A stretch of 64,000 bases of DNA from Kribbella voronezhensis (GTDB lineage: Bacteria; Actinomycetota; Actinomycetes; Propionibacteriales; Kribbellaceae). Positions within the stretch are counted from its first letter, which is position 1. Every line of letters begins with the position of its first letter. Under the pieces are notes generated by a model. That model was not told the DNA's origin and ran no database searches. It saw only the letters and a program-made list of their open reading frames with translations. Where the stretch lies: assembly GCF_004365175.1 (NCBI RefSeq), contig NZ_SOCE01000001.1, positions 917,154-981,153 on the forward strand. The letters are read 5' to 3'. The position numbers and the translations under genes were made by a program. Of the stretch, positions 17,159 through 26,720 are shown piece after piece.

Positions 17159-19930
17159 GTGGCTTCCGGACACGAACCACCAGCCATCATCACCGAGGGG
17201 ATGCCGACCCAGCTCCCCGACATCGACCCCGACGAAACTCGTGAATGGGTCGAATCGCTCGACGCCGTGCTGGACGAACGCGGCAAGGGCCGGGCGCGCT
17301 ACCTGATGCTCAAGCTGATCGAGCGGGCCCGGGAGCGGCAGGTCGGAGTGCCGGCGCTGCGCAGTACGGACTACATCAACTCGATCCCGCCCGAGCGCGA
17401 GCCGTGGTTCCCCGGTGACGAGCACATCGAGCGGCGGATCCGGGCCTTCATCCGGTGGAACGCCGCGGTGATGGTCAGCAAGGCCAACCGCAAGGGGCTC
17501 GAGGTCGGCGGTCACATCGCCACCTACCAGTCCGCGGCCAGCCTGTACGAGGTCGGTTTCAACCACTTCTTCCGCGGCAAGGACCACCCCGGCGGCGGCG
17601 ACCAGATCTTCATCCAGGGTCACGCCTCCCCCGGCATGTACGCGCGCGCCTTCCTCGAGGGCCGGCTCAGCGCCGACCAGCTGGACGGGTTCCGCCAGGA
17701 GGTCTCCCGCGGCCCGCACAAGGGCCTGTCGTCGTACCCGCACCCCCGGCTGATGCCGGACTTCTGGGAGTACCCGACGGTCTCCATGGGGCTGGCGGCG
17801 CTGGACTCGATCTACCAGGCCCGCTTCAACCGGTACCTGCACCACCGCGGCATCAAGGACACCAGCCAGCAGCACGTCTGGGCGTTCCTCGGTGACGGCG
17901 AGATGGGCGAGCCGGAGTCGCTCGGCGCGATCGGCCTGGCCGCCCGCGAGGAGCTGGACAACCTCACCTTCGTGATCAACTGCAACCTGCAGCAGCTGGA
18001 CGGCCCGGTCCGCGGCAACGGCAAGGTGATCCAGGAGCTGGAGGCGTTCTTCCGCGGCGCGGGCTGGAACGTCATCAAGGTGATCTGGGGCCGCGAGTGG
18101 GACGCGCTGCTCGCGCAGGACCACGACGGCGTCCTGGTGAACAAGATGAACACCACCCCCGACGGCCAGTTCCAGACCTATTCGGTGGAGTCCGGCGACT
18201 ACATCCGGAACAACTTCTTCGGCGGCGACCAGCGGCTGCAGGCTATGGTCCGGAACCTGTCCGACGAGGACCTGCGCAAGCTGCCCCGCGGCGGCCACGA
18301 CTACCGCAAGGTGTACGCCGCGTTCAAGAACGCCACCGAGCACGTCGGCCAGCCGACCGTGATCCTGGCCCAGACGATCAAGGGCTGGACGATCGAGGCG
18401 CTGGAGGGCCGCAACGCGACCCACCAGATGAAGAAGCTGACCTCGGACGACCTGAAGGCCTTCCGCGACCGGCTCTACCTGCCGATCGACGACAAGGACC
18501 TCGAGGACGCCTACAACCCGCCGTACTACCACCCCGGCACCGACTCGCCGGAGCACCAGTACATGATGGAGCGGCGCAAGCAGCTCGGCGGTTTCCTGCC
18601 CGAGCGCCGGGTCCGGCCGAAGACGCTGAAGCTTCCTGGCGACGCCGTCTACAAGCCGCTCAGCAAGGGCAGCGACAAGACCCCGGTGGCGACCACGATG
18701 GCGCTCGTCCGGCTCTTCCGCGACCTGATGAAGGACCCGGAGATCGGGCACCGGATCGTGCCGATCGCCCCGGACGAGTACCGGACCTTCGGGATGGACT
18801 CGATGTTCCCGACGGCGAAGATCTACTCGCCGCACGGGCAGACCTACGAGGCGGTCGACCGCAACCTGCTGCTGTCGTACAAGGAGTCCGAGAAGGGCCA
18901 GCTGCTGCACGAGGGCATCAGCGAGGCCGGCGCGATGGGCTCGATGATCGCTGCCGGTACGGCGTACGCGACGCACGGCGAGCCGATGATCCCGTTCTAC
19001 ATCTTCTACTCGATGTTCGGGTTCCAGCGCACCGGCGACCAGCTCTGGGCGCTCGGCGACCAGCTCGGCCGCGGCTTCCTGATCGGCGCCACCGCGGGCC
19101 GTACGACGCTGACCGGTGAGGGTCTCCAGCACGCCGACGGGCACTCGCCGCTGCTCGCCTCCTCGAACCCGGCGGCGGTGCACTACGATCCCGGTTTCGC
19201 CTACGAGGTCGCGCACATCGTCAAGGACGGCCTGCGGCGGATGTACGGCTACGGGCTGGACGAGAAGAAGCCGTTCGGTGAGGACGTCTTCTACTACCTG
19301 ACCGTCTACAACGAGCCGGTTCCGCAGCCGGCCGAGCCGGAGAACCTCGACGTGGCGGCCCTGCTCAAGGGCATGTACCGCTTCAACGAGTACGAGACGG
19401 CCGAGGGCGACGACGTACCGCGCGTGCAGCTGCTCGCGTCCGGCGTGGCGCTGCCGTGGGTCCGCAAGGCCCAGCAGATCCTCGCCGAGGAGTACTCCGT
19501 GGCCGCCGACATCTGGTCGGTGACGTCGTGGAACGAGCTGCGTCGCGACGCGATCGCCGCGGAGGAGCACAACCTGCTCCACCCCGACGAGGACGAGCGG
19601 GTGCCGTTCATCACCCAGCAGCTGAAGGACACCAAGGGCCCGGTCGTCGCGGTCAGCGACTTCATGCGCGCGGTGCAGGACCAGATCTCGCGCTGGGTGC
19701 CGAACGACTACACCTCGCTCGGGACCGACGGCTGGGGTCTGGCCGACACCCGGGCGGCCGCCCGCCGCCACTTCCACGTGGACGCCGAGTCGATCGTCGT
19801 CGCCACGCTGGAAATCCTGGCCAAGCGCGGCGACGTCAAGCGCGAGGTGGCCGCCGAGGCCGCCCGCAAGTACCGCATCGACGACCCGACCGCAGTCGCC
19901 GGCGTCAAGCAGGAAGGCGCCGGCGCCTGA
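17159..19930 (+). CDS. aceE: pyruvate dehydrogenase E1 component, homodimeric type
   Basis: A 923-residue thiamine diphosphate enzyme that decarboxylates pyruvate and acetylates the lipoyl domain of E2 in the pyruvate dehydrogenase complex. The ThDP/Mg motif is [17 protein letters not shown] (about residues 245-261) with downstream [34 protein letters not shown] opens the pyrimidine-binding domain. Length matches the single-chain alpha2 E1 of E. coli and actinomycetes. The start is GTG 17159 after GGCAGGA; ATG 17201 is an alternative. No E2 or E3 gene lies alongside. A strong hairpin follows the stop. Confidence 0.96.
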   Translation: MASGHEPPAIITEGMPTQLPDIDPDETREWVESLDAVLDERGKGRARYLMLKLIERARERQVGVPALRSTDYINSIPPEREPWFPGDEHIERRIRAFIRWNAAVMVSKANRKGLEVGGHIATYQSAASLYEVGFNHFFRGKDHPGGGDQIFIQGHASPGMYARAFLEGRLSADQLDGFRQEVSRGPHKGLSSYPHPRLMPDFWEYPTVSMGLAALDSIYQARFNRYLHHRGIKDTSQQHVWAFLGDGEMGEPESLGAIGLAAREELDNLTFVINCNLQQLDGPVRGNGKVIQELEAFFRGAGWNVIKVIWGREWDALLAQDHDGVLVNKMNTTPDGQFQTYSVESGDYIRNNFFGGDQRLQAMVRNLSDEDLRKLPRGGHDYRKVYAAFKNATEHVGQPTVILAQTIKGWTIEALEGRNATHQMKKLTSDDLKAFRDRLYLPIDDKDLEDAYNPPYYHPGTDSPEHQYMMERRKQLGGFLPERRVRPKTLKLPGDAVYKPLSKGSDKTPVATTMALVRLFRDLMKDPEIGHRIVPIAPDEYRTFGMDSMFPTAKIYSPHGQTYEAVDRNLLLSYKESEKGQLLHEGISEAGAMGSMIAAGTAYATHGEPMIPFYIFYSMFGFQRTGDQLWALGDQLGRGFLIGATAGRTTLTGEGLQHADGHSPLLASSNPAAVHYDPGFAYEVAHIVKDGLRRMYGYGLDEKKPFGEDVFYYLTVYNEPVPQPAEPENLDVAALLKGMYRFNEYETAEGDDVPRVQLLASGVALPWVRKAQQILAEEYSVAADIWSVTSWNELRRDAIAAEEHNLLHPDEDERVPFITQQLKDTKGPVVAVSDFMRAVQDQISRWVPNDYTSLGTDGWGLADTRAAARRHFHVDAESIVVATLEILAKRGDVKREVAAEAARKYRIDDPTAVAGVKQEGAGA

Positions 19931-19940
19931 CGTAGTACCT

Positions 19941-19977
19941 CGAAGGGCCGTCCACCGATCGGGTGGGCGGCCCTTCG
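19941..19977 (+). terminator. hairpin terminator after aceE
   Basis: Arms 19941-19956 and 19962-19977 pair over 16 bases with a single U·G wobble and a 5-nt loop, starting 11 bases after the aceE stop. No T-tract follows. Confidence 0.8.
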
Positions 19978-20071
19978 GCGTCCCTACGACAAATCACCCA
20001 TCACCGGCCACACCCGAATTGGGCATTCCGTCCGACGCGACCGATGCCCCGCGCTTCCTACCGTCAGTGAC

Positions 20072-20380
20072 ATGACTGGCGCAAGCGTTGCTCTCCTCGC
20101 GGGGACGATCTCCACCGTCCTGTTCGCGTCGAGCACGTTGCCGATGATGTTCAAGGCGCTCCGGACCAGGGATCTCGCGTCGTACAGCCTCGCGAACCTC
20201 GTCCTCGCCAACGTCGGCAACGCCGTCCACTGCATCTACGTGGTGCACCTGCCGCTGGGCCCGATCTGGGCCCTGCACGGCTTCTACGTCGTGACGTCCG
20301 GACTGATGCTGCTGTGGTGCTTGCGCTACCGGCACGCCCAGCCCCGTGGCGCGCTGAACACCGAGCGGAGGCTCACATGA
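20072..20380 (+). CDS. SemiSWEET-like PQ-loop membrane protein
   Basis: A 102-residue protein with three predicted membrane spans (about residues 6-26, 38-58, 64-84), the size and layout of bacterial SemiSWEET half-transporters that pass sugars as dimers. The segment STLPMMFKALRTRDLASYS is the PQ-loop region with PM in place of PQ, followed by ANVGNAVH, resembling the SemiSWEET middle helix. The stop overlaps the start of the monooxygenase as ATGA, so the two are coupled. The substrate is unknown and the family call rests on pattern only. Confidence 0.65.
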   Translation: MTGASVALLAGTISTVLFASSTLPMMFKALRTRDLASYSLANLVLANVGNAVHCIYVVHLPLGPIWALHGFYVVTSGLMLLWCLRYRHAQPRGALNTERRLT

Positions 20381-21477
20381 ACACCGAAAGCATCGAGACC
20401 GTCATCATCGGCGCCGGGCAGGCCGGCCTGTCCACCGGCTACCACCTGCGCAAGCTTGGCCGGGAGTTCGTCATCCTGGACGGCAACGCCCGGCTCGGCG
20501 ACAACTGGCGGGCGCAGTGGGACAGCCTACGGCTCTACACGCCGAGGAAGTACGACGGCTTGCCCGGTCTGCCCTTCCCCGGCGACCGCTGGTCGTACCC
20601 CGGCAAGGACGAGGTCGCCGACTACCTGGAGTCCTACGCCGCCCGATTCGACCTGCCGGTGCGGACCAGCACCCGGGTGGACCGGCTCGAAGCGGCCGAG
20701 GACGGGTACGCCGTCACGATCGGTGACCACCGGATCCTCGCCCGGAACGTCGTCGTTGCCACCGGCACCTTCGGCCGTACGCCGTACCTGCCGGAGTACG
20801 CCGTGGATCTCGATCCCGCCATCCGGCAGCTCCACTCCAGCGAGTACCGGCGTCCCGGGCAGTTGAAGGACGGACCGGTGCTCGTGGTCGGCGGATCGCA
20901 CTCGGGGACCGACATAGCCTACGAGGTTGCCCTGACCCACCCGACCGTGCTCTGCGGCCGCGACCCGGGTCAGATCCCGGTCCGGCTGGAGAAGAAGGGC
21001 GCCCGGGTCTTCTTCCCGGTCTTCCTCTTCGTCGGGAAGTACCTGCTGACCCGCCGGACGCCGATGGGCCGCAAGGAGATGCAGGAGATCCGCTACCACG
21101 GCGGCCCGATGCTCCGGGTGAAGCGGGCGGACCTGCTCGGGCGAGGGGTCGAGCGGGTCCACCACCGGGTCACCGGGGTCAGCAACGGGCGGCCGGTTCT
21201 CGACGACGGACGGGTGCTGGACGTCGCCAACGTCGTCTGGAGCACGGGATTCCGGCAGGTGTTCGACTGGATCGACCTGCCGGTGTTCGGACCGGACGGG
21301 TGGCCGGAGGAGGTGCGTGGGGTCGCCGCCGGCGCGCCTGGCCTGTTCTTCTGCGGCCTGTGCTTCCAGTTCGCCTTCGCCTCGATGACTCTGCCGGGCG
21401 TGGGCCGGGACGCGCACTATGTTGCCGAGCGCATCGTGGCCCGCTCGGGAGCGATCCGTTCTGCCGCTGCCGCGTGA
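20377..21477 (+). CDS. flavin-containing monooxygenase (CzcO/TrkA-like NAD(P)-binding)
   Basis: A 366-residue FAD and NAD(P)H oxidoreductase. GAGQAG near residues 12-17 is the FAD dinucleotide motif, NWRAQWDSLRLYTPRKYDGL is typical of this monooxygenase group, and VVGGSHSGTDIAYEVAL near residue 170 is the second (NADPH) Rossmann motif. ATG 20377 overlaps the preceding stop by 4 bases; an upstream start at 20314 would run through that gene. Substrates could be amines, sulfides or ketones. The LuxR-type regulator begins 41 bases downstream on the same strand and may control or share this transcript. Confidence 0.87.
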   Translation: MNTESIETVIIGAGQAGLSTGYHLRKLGREFVILDGNARLGDNWRAQWDSLRLYTPRKYDGLPGLPFPGDRWSYPGKDEVADYLESYAARFDLPVRTSTRVDRLEAAEDGYAVTIGDHRILARNVVVATGTFGRTPYLPEYAVDLDPAIRQLHSSEYRRPGQLKDGPVLVVGGSHSGTDIAYEVALTHPTVLCGRDPGQIPVRLEKKGARVFFPVFLFVGKYLLTRRTPMGRKEMQEIRYHGGPMLRVKRADLLGRGVERVHHRVTGVSNGRPVLDDGRVLDVANVVWSTGFRQVFDWIDLPVFGPDGWPEEVRGVAAGAPGLFFCGLCFQFAFASMTLPGVGRDAHYVAERIVARSGAIRSAAAA

Positions 21478-21518
21478 TGCTCTCCCGCGCGTATCCTCGG
21501 CAGGGAGGGGGCTACGCG

Positions 21519-23138
21519 ATGGGCATCGTCGACGACCTCGAGCAGGCGCGCAAGGCGTTCGAACAGCGGGACTGGGCCACCGCCTACGACCAGTTGGCGG
21601 TAGTGGCCGACCTGGGCCCGGACGACCTGCTGAAGCTGGGCACCGCGGCGTACCTGGCCGGCGACGACGACGCGTGCGTCCGGGCTCTGCAGCGCGGCTA
21701 TCAGGTCGCGGTCGACGGCGGTGACACGCTGCGAGCGGTCCGGTTCGCCTTCTGGCTCGGCCTGGTCCTGAGCGTTCGCGGCGAGGTGGCCGTCGCCGGC
21801 GGCTGGTCCGCCCGGGCCCAGCGACTGCTCGCGGACCAGCCGGCCGACGTGGTGGAACGCGGCTACCTGCTGATCCACGACTTCTTCCGGTACCTCGACC
21901 AGCAGGACTTCCCGGGCGCGGTGCGGGTCGCGGCCGAGATCACCGAACTCGGCCGCCGGCATGCTGAACCAGATCTGCTGGCCCAGGGCCTGGTCTGCCA
22001 GGGCCGGACCCTGATGTACGCCGGCCAGGTGCCGGAAGGACTCGCGCTGCTGGACGAGGCCATGGTCGCGGTGGCTGCCGGCGAACTGTCGCCGATCTTC
22101 GCGGGCAACGTCTACTGCGCGATGATCGAGGCCTGCCAGGAGGTGCTGGACTTCGGCCGTGCCTCCGCGTGGACCACGGCGCTGACCCGCTGGTGTGACG
22201 GTCAGACCGGGCTGGTGCCCTTCACCGGTCAGTGCGCCGTGCACCGCGGTCAGATCCTGCGCCTTCGGGGAGAGTTCGCGGAGGCACTCGAGGAGTTCGA
22301 ACGGGCTTGTCGCCGCTACGCCGCGTCGGGTGTCCAGTCTGCGGCCGGGTTCGCGATGAGCGAGGCCGGCGACGTACTGCGGATCCGCGGCGCCTACCCG
22401 CAGGCGGAGGATTGCTACCAGCAAGCCTCGGGGTTCGGCTACGAACCTCAGCCCGGGCTGGCCCTGCTGTGGCTGGCTCGGGGCCGCGCGCCGGCGGCCG
22501 GCGCCGCAGTACGGCGATTGCTGGCCGAGACTCCAGGGCCGGTGCAAAGGTCCCGGCTACTTCCAGCAGCGGTCGAAGTCCTCGTCGCCACCGGCAAGAG
22601 CGACGAAGCCGAAGCAGCCGCGACCGAGCTGACGAGGGTCGCGGAAAGCTTCGGGTGCAGCGGTCTGCGGGCGATGGCCGCATACTGCGCCGCGCTGGTG
22701 GCGGCCGCAGCCGGTGACGCCGACCGCGCTCTCCCCCAGGCCAGGCAGGCGAAGCAGTTGTGGAGCACCCTGCAGGCGCCGTACGAGGTTGCCCGTGCCA
22801 TGGTCCTCGTCGGGCGGGCGTTCCGGAGCCTGGGCGACGAGGACTCGGCCACCGCCGAGCTGGCCGCCGCGCTCCGGATCTTCAGCGACGTCGGTGCCGT
22901 GGCCGGCCGGCAGGAGGTCGAGAAGCTGCTCGGCAGGAACGCGCCCGGAGGTCTCACCCAGCGCGAACTCGAAGTGCTGCAACTGGTTGCGGCCGGCAAC
23001 AGCAACACCGAGATCGCTCAGCAGTTGGTCCTCAGCGACAAGACCGTTGCCCGGCACCTGTCCAACATTTTCGTCAAGCTCGACGTCCCGTCCCGGACAG
23101 CGGCGGTCGCGTACGCCCGCGAGCACGATCTCCTCTAG
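21519..23138 (+). CDS. LuxR-family transcriptional regulator with TPR-like N-terminus
   Basis: A 539-residue regulator. The C-terminus, GGLTQRELEVLQLVAAGN through SDKTVARHLSNIFVKLDV (about 475-530), is a LuxR/GerE helix-turn-helix. The rest is alpha-helical with tetratricopeptide-like repeats (FEQRDWATAYDQL, AEALEEFERACRRYAASG, GAYPQAEDCYQQ). No Walker motifs are present, so it is not a full LAL regulator; it resembles the TPR portion of that class. ATG 21519 was chosen for its GGGAGGGGG ribosome site; ATG 21477 is possible. A ligand or partner sensed by the helical domain is inferred only. Confidence 0.85.
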   Translation: MGIVDDLEQARKAFEQRDWATAYDQLAVVADLGPDDLLKLGTAAYLAGDDDACVRALQRGYQVAVDGGDTLRAVRFAFWLGLVLSVRGEVAVAGGWSARAQRLLADQPADVVERGYLLIHDFFRYLDQQDFPGAVRVAAEITELGRRHAEPDLLAQGLVCQGRTLMYAGQVPEGLALLDEAMVAVAAGELSPIFAGNVYCAMIEACQEVLDFGRASAWTTALTRWCDGQTGLVPFTGQCAVHRGQILRLRGEFAEALEEFERACRRYAASGVQSAAGFAMSEAGDVLRIRGAYPQAEDCYQQASGFGYEPQPGLALLWLARGRAPAAGAAVRRLLAETPGPVQRSRLLPAAVEVLVATGKSDEAEAAATELTRVAESFGCSGLRAMAAYCAALVAAAAGDADRALPQARQAKQLWSTLQAPYEVARAMVLVGRAFRSLGDEDSATAELAAALRIFSDVGAVAGRQEVEKLLGRNAPGGLTQRELEVLQLVAAGNSNTEIAQQLVLSDKTVARHLSNIFVKLDVPSRTAAVAYAREHDLL

Positions 23139-23213
23139 GCCTGCGGCGCTCGTAGGTAGGTGGCGCTCGAAAACAGGGTGAGGCCGACGCAGCGGCGGAC
23201 CTAGCCTGGGCCC

Positions 23214-23729
23214 ATGCCTGAATTGATCGAACCCACCGTCGACCTGCGGGATTCCTGGCTGAAGTCGGCGGCTGAGTGGGGATCGGAGACCCAGCACGGG
23301 TCCGGTCTGCAGGAGGACGACCAGGTCGGGACGGTCGAGGGATTCGTCCGCTGGATCGAGCGGCTGCGACGGCAACGTGACGGAGTGGTCGAGCCCGGTC
23401 GGGTGCCGGCGTCGTACTGGTGGGTCGTCGACGGCGGTGAGTACGCCGGTGCGATCACGCTGCGGTACGAGCTGAACGAGCGCCTGCTCGACGGTGGCGG
23501 CCACATCGGGTACGGCGTACGACCGTCGGCCAGGGGTCGCGGTCTGGCTTCGTGGGCGCTCGGGCAGATGCTCGACCGGGCTCGCGCGAGCGGTCTGGAT
23601 CGCGTGCTGGTCACCTGCGACGACGAGAACCTCGCCTCGGCCCGCACGATCCAGCGCAACGGCGGTGTCCTGGAGGACGTCCGCGAGACCTGGCTGGGCC
23701 TGACCCGCCGTTACTGGATCGACCTCTGA
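23214..23729 (+). CDS. GNAT family N-acetyltransferase
   Basis: A 171-residue acetyl-CoA-dependent acyltransferase. The acetyl-CoA pyrophosphate loop is visible as VRPSARGRGLASWAL (about residues 101-115), followed by a beta strand RVLVTCDDENLASARTIQRNGG typical of the GNAT C-terminal half. The preceding GGHIGYGVRPS is the beta4 strand. ATG 23214 lies 75 bases after the LuxR-type gene. Homologues of this size acetylate small molecules or protein termini; the substrate here is unknown. It converges with the HisD-like gene 9 bases away. Confidence 0.87.
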   Translation: MPELIEPTVDLRDSWLKSAAEWGSETQHGSGLQEDDQVGTVEGFVRWIERLRRQRDGVVEPGRVPASYWWVVDGGEYAGAITLRYELNERLLDGGGHIGYGVRPSARGRGLASWALGQMLDRARASGLDRVLVTCDDENLASARTIQRNGGVLEDVRETWLGLTRRYWIDL

Positions 23730-23738
23730 TCCCCGGCC

Positions 23739-24995
23739 TCACTCCATCCGCAGGCGCGCGGTGAGGGCGTGGCCGAACATCAGCTCGGCGTCGGCGATCG
23801 CCGCGGTTGACGGGGCGATCGTGCGGGCGCCTTCGGTCGTCAGGCGCTGGTAGGTGACCGTTTTCAGGAACTTGCCCACCCACAAGCCGCCGGTGTAGCG
23901 GCCGGCCCGGCCGGTGGGGAGAACGTGGTTGGTGCCGATCGACTTGTCGGAGAAGGCGACGGTTGCCTCCGGGCCGATGAAGAGCGAGCCGTAGTTGCGA
24001 AGGTGTTCGGCGTACCAGTCGTCCTGACTCGTTTGGATCTCCAGATGCTCCGGAGCGTAGGAATCCGAGACCTCGACGACCTCCTCGCGGGACGAACACA
24101 CCACGACCGTGCCGTGGTCGCGCCAAGCGCCGCCGGCGACCTCGACGGTCGGCCAGTCCCCTGTCAGCCAGCGCTCGACCTCGGCGATCACCGCCGTACC
24201 GAAGGCCTGCGAGGTCGTGATCAGCAACGCCGGACTGTTGAGGCCGTGTTCGGCCTGGCCGAGCAGATCGGCTGCTACCAGGCGCGGATCGGCCGACTCG
24301 TCAGCGATCACGGCGACCTCGGTGGGCCCGGCCAGCAGGTCGATGCCGACCGTGCCGAACAGTTGCCGCTTCGCCTCCGCCACGTACGCGTTTCCAGCAC
24401 CGACCACCAAGTCCACCGGTTCGACGTCCTCGACGCCGAAGGCCAGCGCGGCGAAGGCCTGCACGCCGCCCAGGCAGACGATCACGTCCGCTCCGGCGAG
24501 GTTCATCGTGTAGAGCTGGGGGCCGTAGATCCCGCGGCCGTCCCGGGGCGGCGCGACCGCGACGACCGTGTCCACCCCGGCCACCTTCGGCACGGTGACG
24601 GTCATGATCGAGGACGCGATCAACGGATACCGGCCGCCGGGCGAATACGACCCCACCTTGGCGATCGGCAGGTGCCGGTGGCCGAGCACCACCCCCGGCA
24701 TCGTCTCGACCTCGAGGTCGGTCATCGTCGCCCGCTGAGCCCGGGCGAACCCCTCGACCTGGCTGCGAGCGAACTCCAGCTGCTCAGCGAGCTCGTCGTC
24801 GACAACAGCCGCCTTGATCTCGTCGGCCGGTACGACGAACGACCGCGGATCCCAGCCGTCGAGCCGCACCGACCAGCGCCGAATCGCCGGCAGCCCTTCG
24901 TGCTCGACCTCGGACAGGATCCGGCTGACGGTGTCGATCACCTCCGGCTGCCGCTCGACCTGCCGCGGCCATCCGGTCTTGAGGTGCTCGGCCAT
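23739..24995 (-). CDS. histidinol dehydrogenase-family NAD-dependent dehydrogenase (HpsN-like)
   Basis: A 418-residue member of the histidinol dehydrogenase family, with GQAEHG (zinc ligands), YAPEHLEI and NHVLPTGRAGRY. The C-terminal RYTGGLWVGKFLKTVTYQ is unlike classical HisD and, as I recall, typical of the branch containing HpsN (2,3-dihydroxypropane-1-sulfonate 3-dehydrogenase). No other histidine genes are near, which also argues against a biosynthetic role. It would oxidise an alcohol to an acid in two NAD-dependent steps. ATG 24995 follows GGAGG at 7 bases. The gene diverges from a peptide transporter. Family is certain; substrate is inference. Confidence 0.82.
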   Translation of the reverse strand: MAEHLKTGWPRQVERQPEVIDTVSRILSEVEHEGLPAIRRWSVRLDGWDPRSFVVPADEIKAAVVDDELAEQLEFARSQVEGFARAQRATMTDLEVETMPGVVLGHRHLPIAKVGSYSPGGRYPLIASSIMTVTVPKVAGVDTVVAVAPPRDGRGIYGPQLYTMNLAGADVIVCLGGVQAFAALAFGVEDVEPVDLVVGAGNAYVAEAKRQLFGTVGIDLLAGPTEVAVIADESADPRLVAADLLGQAEHGLNSPALLITTSQAFGTAVIAEVERWLTGDWPTVEVAGGAWRDHGTVVVCSSREEVVEVSDSYAPEHLEIQTSQDDWYAEHLRNYGSLFIGPEATVAFSDKSIGTNHVLPTGRAGRYTGGLWVGKFLKTVTYQRLTTEGARTIAPSTAAIADAELMFGHALTARLRME

Positions 24996-25160
24996 GACGA
25001 TGCCTCCAGTGCCCGTAGCGACGTGCGGTCGCCGCGAAGATATGCGCCGGACGCCGGCCCCCGTAACGACCGGAGCGGACCGGAGTGGACCACGTCAGCC
25101 CTGCCCCGCCATTGGTCTACCCGGTGAGCCGCCCTGCTGACTTTCGACACCCCCGATTGG

Positions 25161-25179
25161 TGGTTGGGGTTTCCAACCA
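25161..25179. promoter_or_regulatory. inverted repeat in dehydrogenase/POT intergenic region
   Basis: TGGTTGG (25161-25167) and CCAACCA (25173-25179) form a perfect 7-bp dyad with a 5-nt spacer, about 50 bases before the POT start. It is a candidate operator or core promoter element for the transporter. Confidence 0.35.
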
Positions 25180-25226
25180 ACTACGGTCGGCAGGACCGGT
25201 TTTCGATGGACAGGGAGTAGTCGAGC

Positions 25227-26720
25227 GTGTCCGGAACGCAACAGGCAACCGCCGGGGAGAAGACCTTCTTCGGGCATCCGCGCGGGTTGATGACGCTGTT
25301 CACCACCGAACTGTGGGAGCGCTTCAGCTACTACGGGATGCGCGCGATCCTGCTGCTGTACCTGACCGACAAGGCGCACGGCCTCGGCCTGGGCGAGTCG
25401 CTCGGCCAGGCCGTGGTCTCGATCTACGGCGCCTCGGTCTACCTGCTCTCGGTGCTCGGCGGCTGGCTCGCCGACCGGGTGATCGGCGCCCGCCGTACCG
25501 TCCTGTACGGCGGTGGCGTGATCGTCACCGGCCACATCTGCCTGGCGCTGCCGGTCGAGGGCATGGCGTACGCCGGTATCGCACTGGTTGCCCTCGGCAC
25601 CGGATTGCTCAAGCCGAACGTGTCGACGATGGTCGGGAACCTCTACGCCAAGGACGACACCCGGCGCGACTCCGCGTTCTCGATCTTCTACATGGGCATC
25701 AACATCGGCTCGTTCTCGGCGCCGTTCGTGGTCGGATTCCTGCGCCGCGAGTTCGGGTTCCACGTCGCGTTCGCGGCCGCCGCGGTCGGTATGACGCTGG
25801 CGCTGGTCGCCTACGTGCTCGGGCGGCGGACCCTGCACGGCCGCGGTGACACCCCGCCGAACCCGCTCACCGCCGACGACCGGCCGACGATGCTGAAGAT
25901 CACTGCCGCGGTCGCCGCGGTGCTGGTCGTCGTGTTCGCCTTGTCCGCCTGGCATTCCGGCGGTGTCGGCCCGAAACCGGTGGTCGACGCGATCTCCTAC
26001 CTGTGCTTCCTGGCGCCGATCGCCTACTTCACCATGCTGCTCCGCAGCCCGCTGGTCACGCCGACCGAACGCCGCCGCGTCCGGGCGTACATCCCGCTGT
26101 TCATCGCCGCGATGCTGTTCTTCATGCTGTTCGAGCAGGCCGCGACCACGCTGACCACGTTCGCCGCGGACCGGACCGAGCTGAACCTGCTCGGCATCTC
26201 GATCTCGCCGGAGTTCTTCCAGTCGGTCAACCCGTTCAGCATCATCGTGCTGGCGCCGATCTTCGCCGTGATCTGGATCAAGCTCGGCGATCGCGGGCCG
26301 AGCATCGGCCAGAAGTTCGCCACCGGCCTGCTGCTGGCCGGCATCTCGTTCGCGGTGATGGCGCTGGCGTCGTCGATCTCGGGGAAGGACCTGGCCTCGC
26401 CGCTGTGGCTGGTGCTCGTGTATGTGATCCAGACCCTCGGTGAGTTGTTCCTCTCCCCCGTCGGCCTGGCAGCGACCACGATGCTCGCGCCGAAGGCGTT
26501 CACCAGCCAGATGATGGCGCTGTGGTTCCTTGCTCCCTCAGCCGGCCAGGCGATCACCGCCCAGGTCGTCCAAGCCACCACGGGCATCTCGGACACGGCG
26601 TACTTCGGTTGGCTCGCCGCCGTGACCATCGCGTTCGCCCTGATCCTCTACTTCCTGGCCCCCTGGATCCGCCGGCACGCTGACGTGCACGACGACACCG
26701 CAGCTACCTCAGCGCACTGA
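25227..26720 (+). CDS. proton-dependent oligopeptide transporter (POT/PTR2 family)
   Basis: A 497-residue transporter of the major facilitator superfamily with about 14 membrane spans. The POT signature ELWERFSYYGMRAILLLYL (about residues 29-47) contains the ExxERFxYYG proton-coupling motif, and GGWLADRVIGARRT is the A-like loop after the second span. It imports di- and tripeptides with protons. GTG 25227 follows CAGGGAG. The last 17 bases overlap the end of the convergent luciferase-like gene. No peptidase gene is adjacent. Confidence 0.92.
   Translation: MSGTQQATAGEKTFFGHPRGLMTLFTTELWERFSYYGMRAILLLYLTDKAHGLGLGESLGQAVVSIYGASVYLLSVLGGWLADRVIGARRTVLYGGGVIVTGHICLALPVEGMAYAGIALVALGTGLLKPNVSTMVGNLYAKDDTRRDSAFSIFYMGINIGSFSAPFVVGFLRREFGFHVAFAAAAVGMTLALVAYVLGRRTLHGRGDTPPNPLTADDRPTMLKITAAVAAVLVVVFALSAWHSGGVGPKPVVDAISYLCFLAPIAYFTMLLRSPLVTPTERRRVRAYIPLFIAAMLFFMLFEQAATTLTTFAADRTELNLLGISISPEFFQSVNPFSIIVLAPIFAVIWIKLGDRGPSIGQKFATGLLLAGISFAVMALASSISGKDLASPLWLVLVYVIQTLGELFLSPVGLAATTMLAPKAFTSQMMALWFLAPSAGQAITAQVVQATTGISDTAYFGWLAAVTIAFALILYFLAPWIRRHADVHDDTAATSAH

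Noticed and set aside
16967..19777. 936-residue minus-strand frame opposite aceE
   Set aside because: aceE on the plus strand has unambiguous motifs along its whole length; the antisense frame is a composition artefact.
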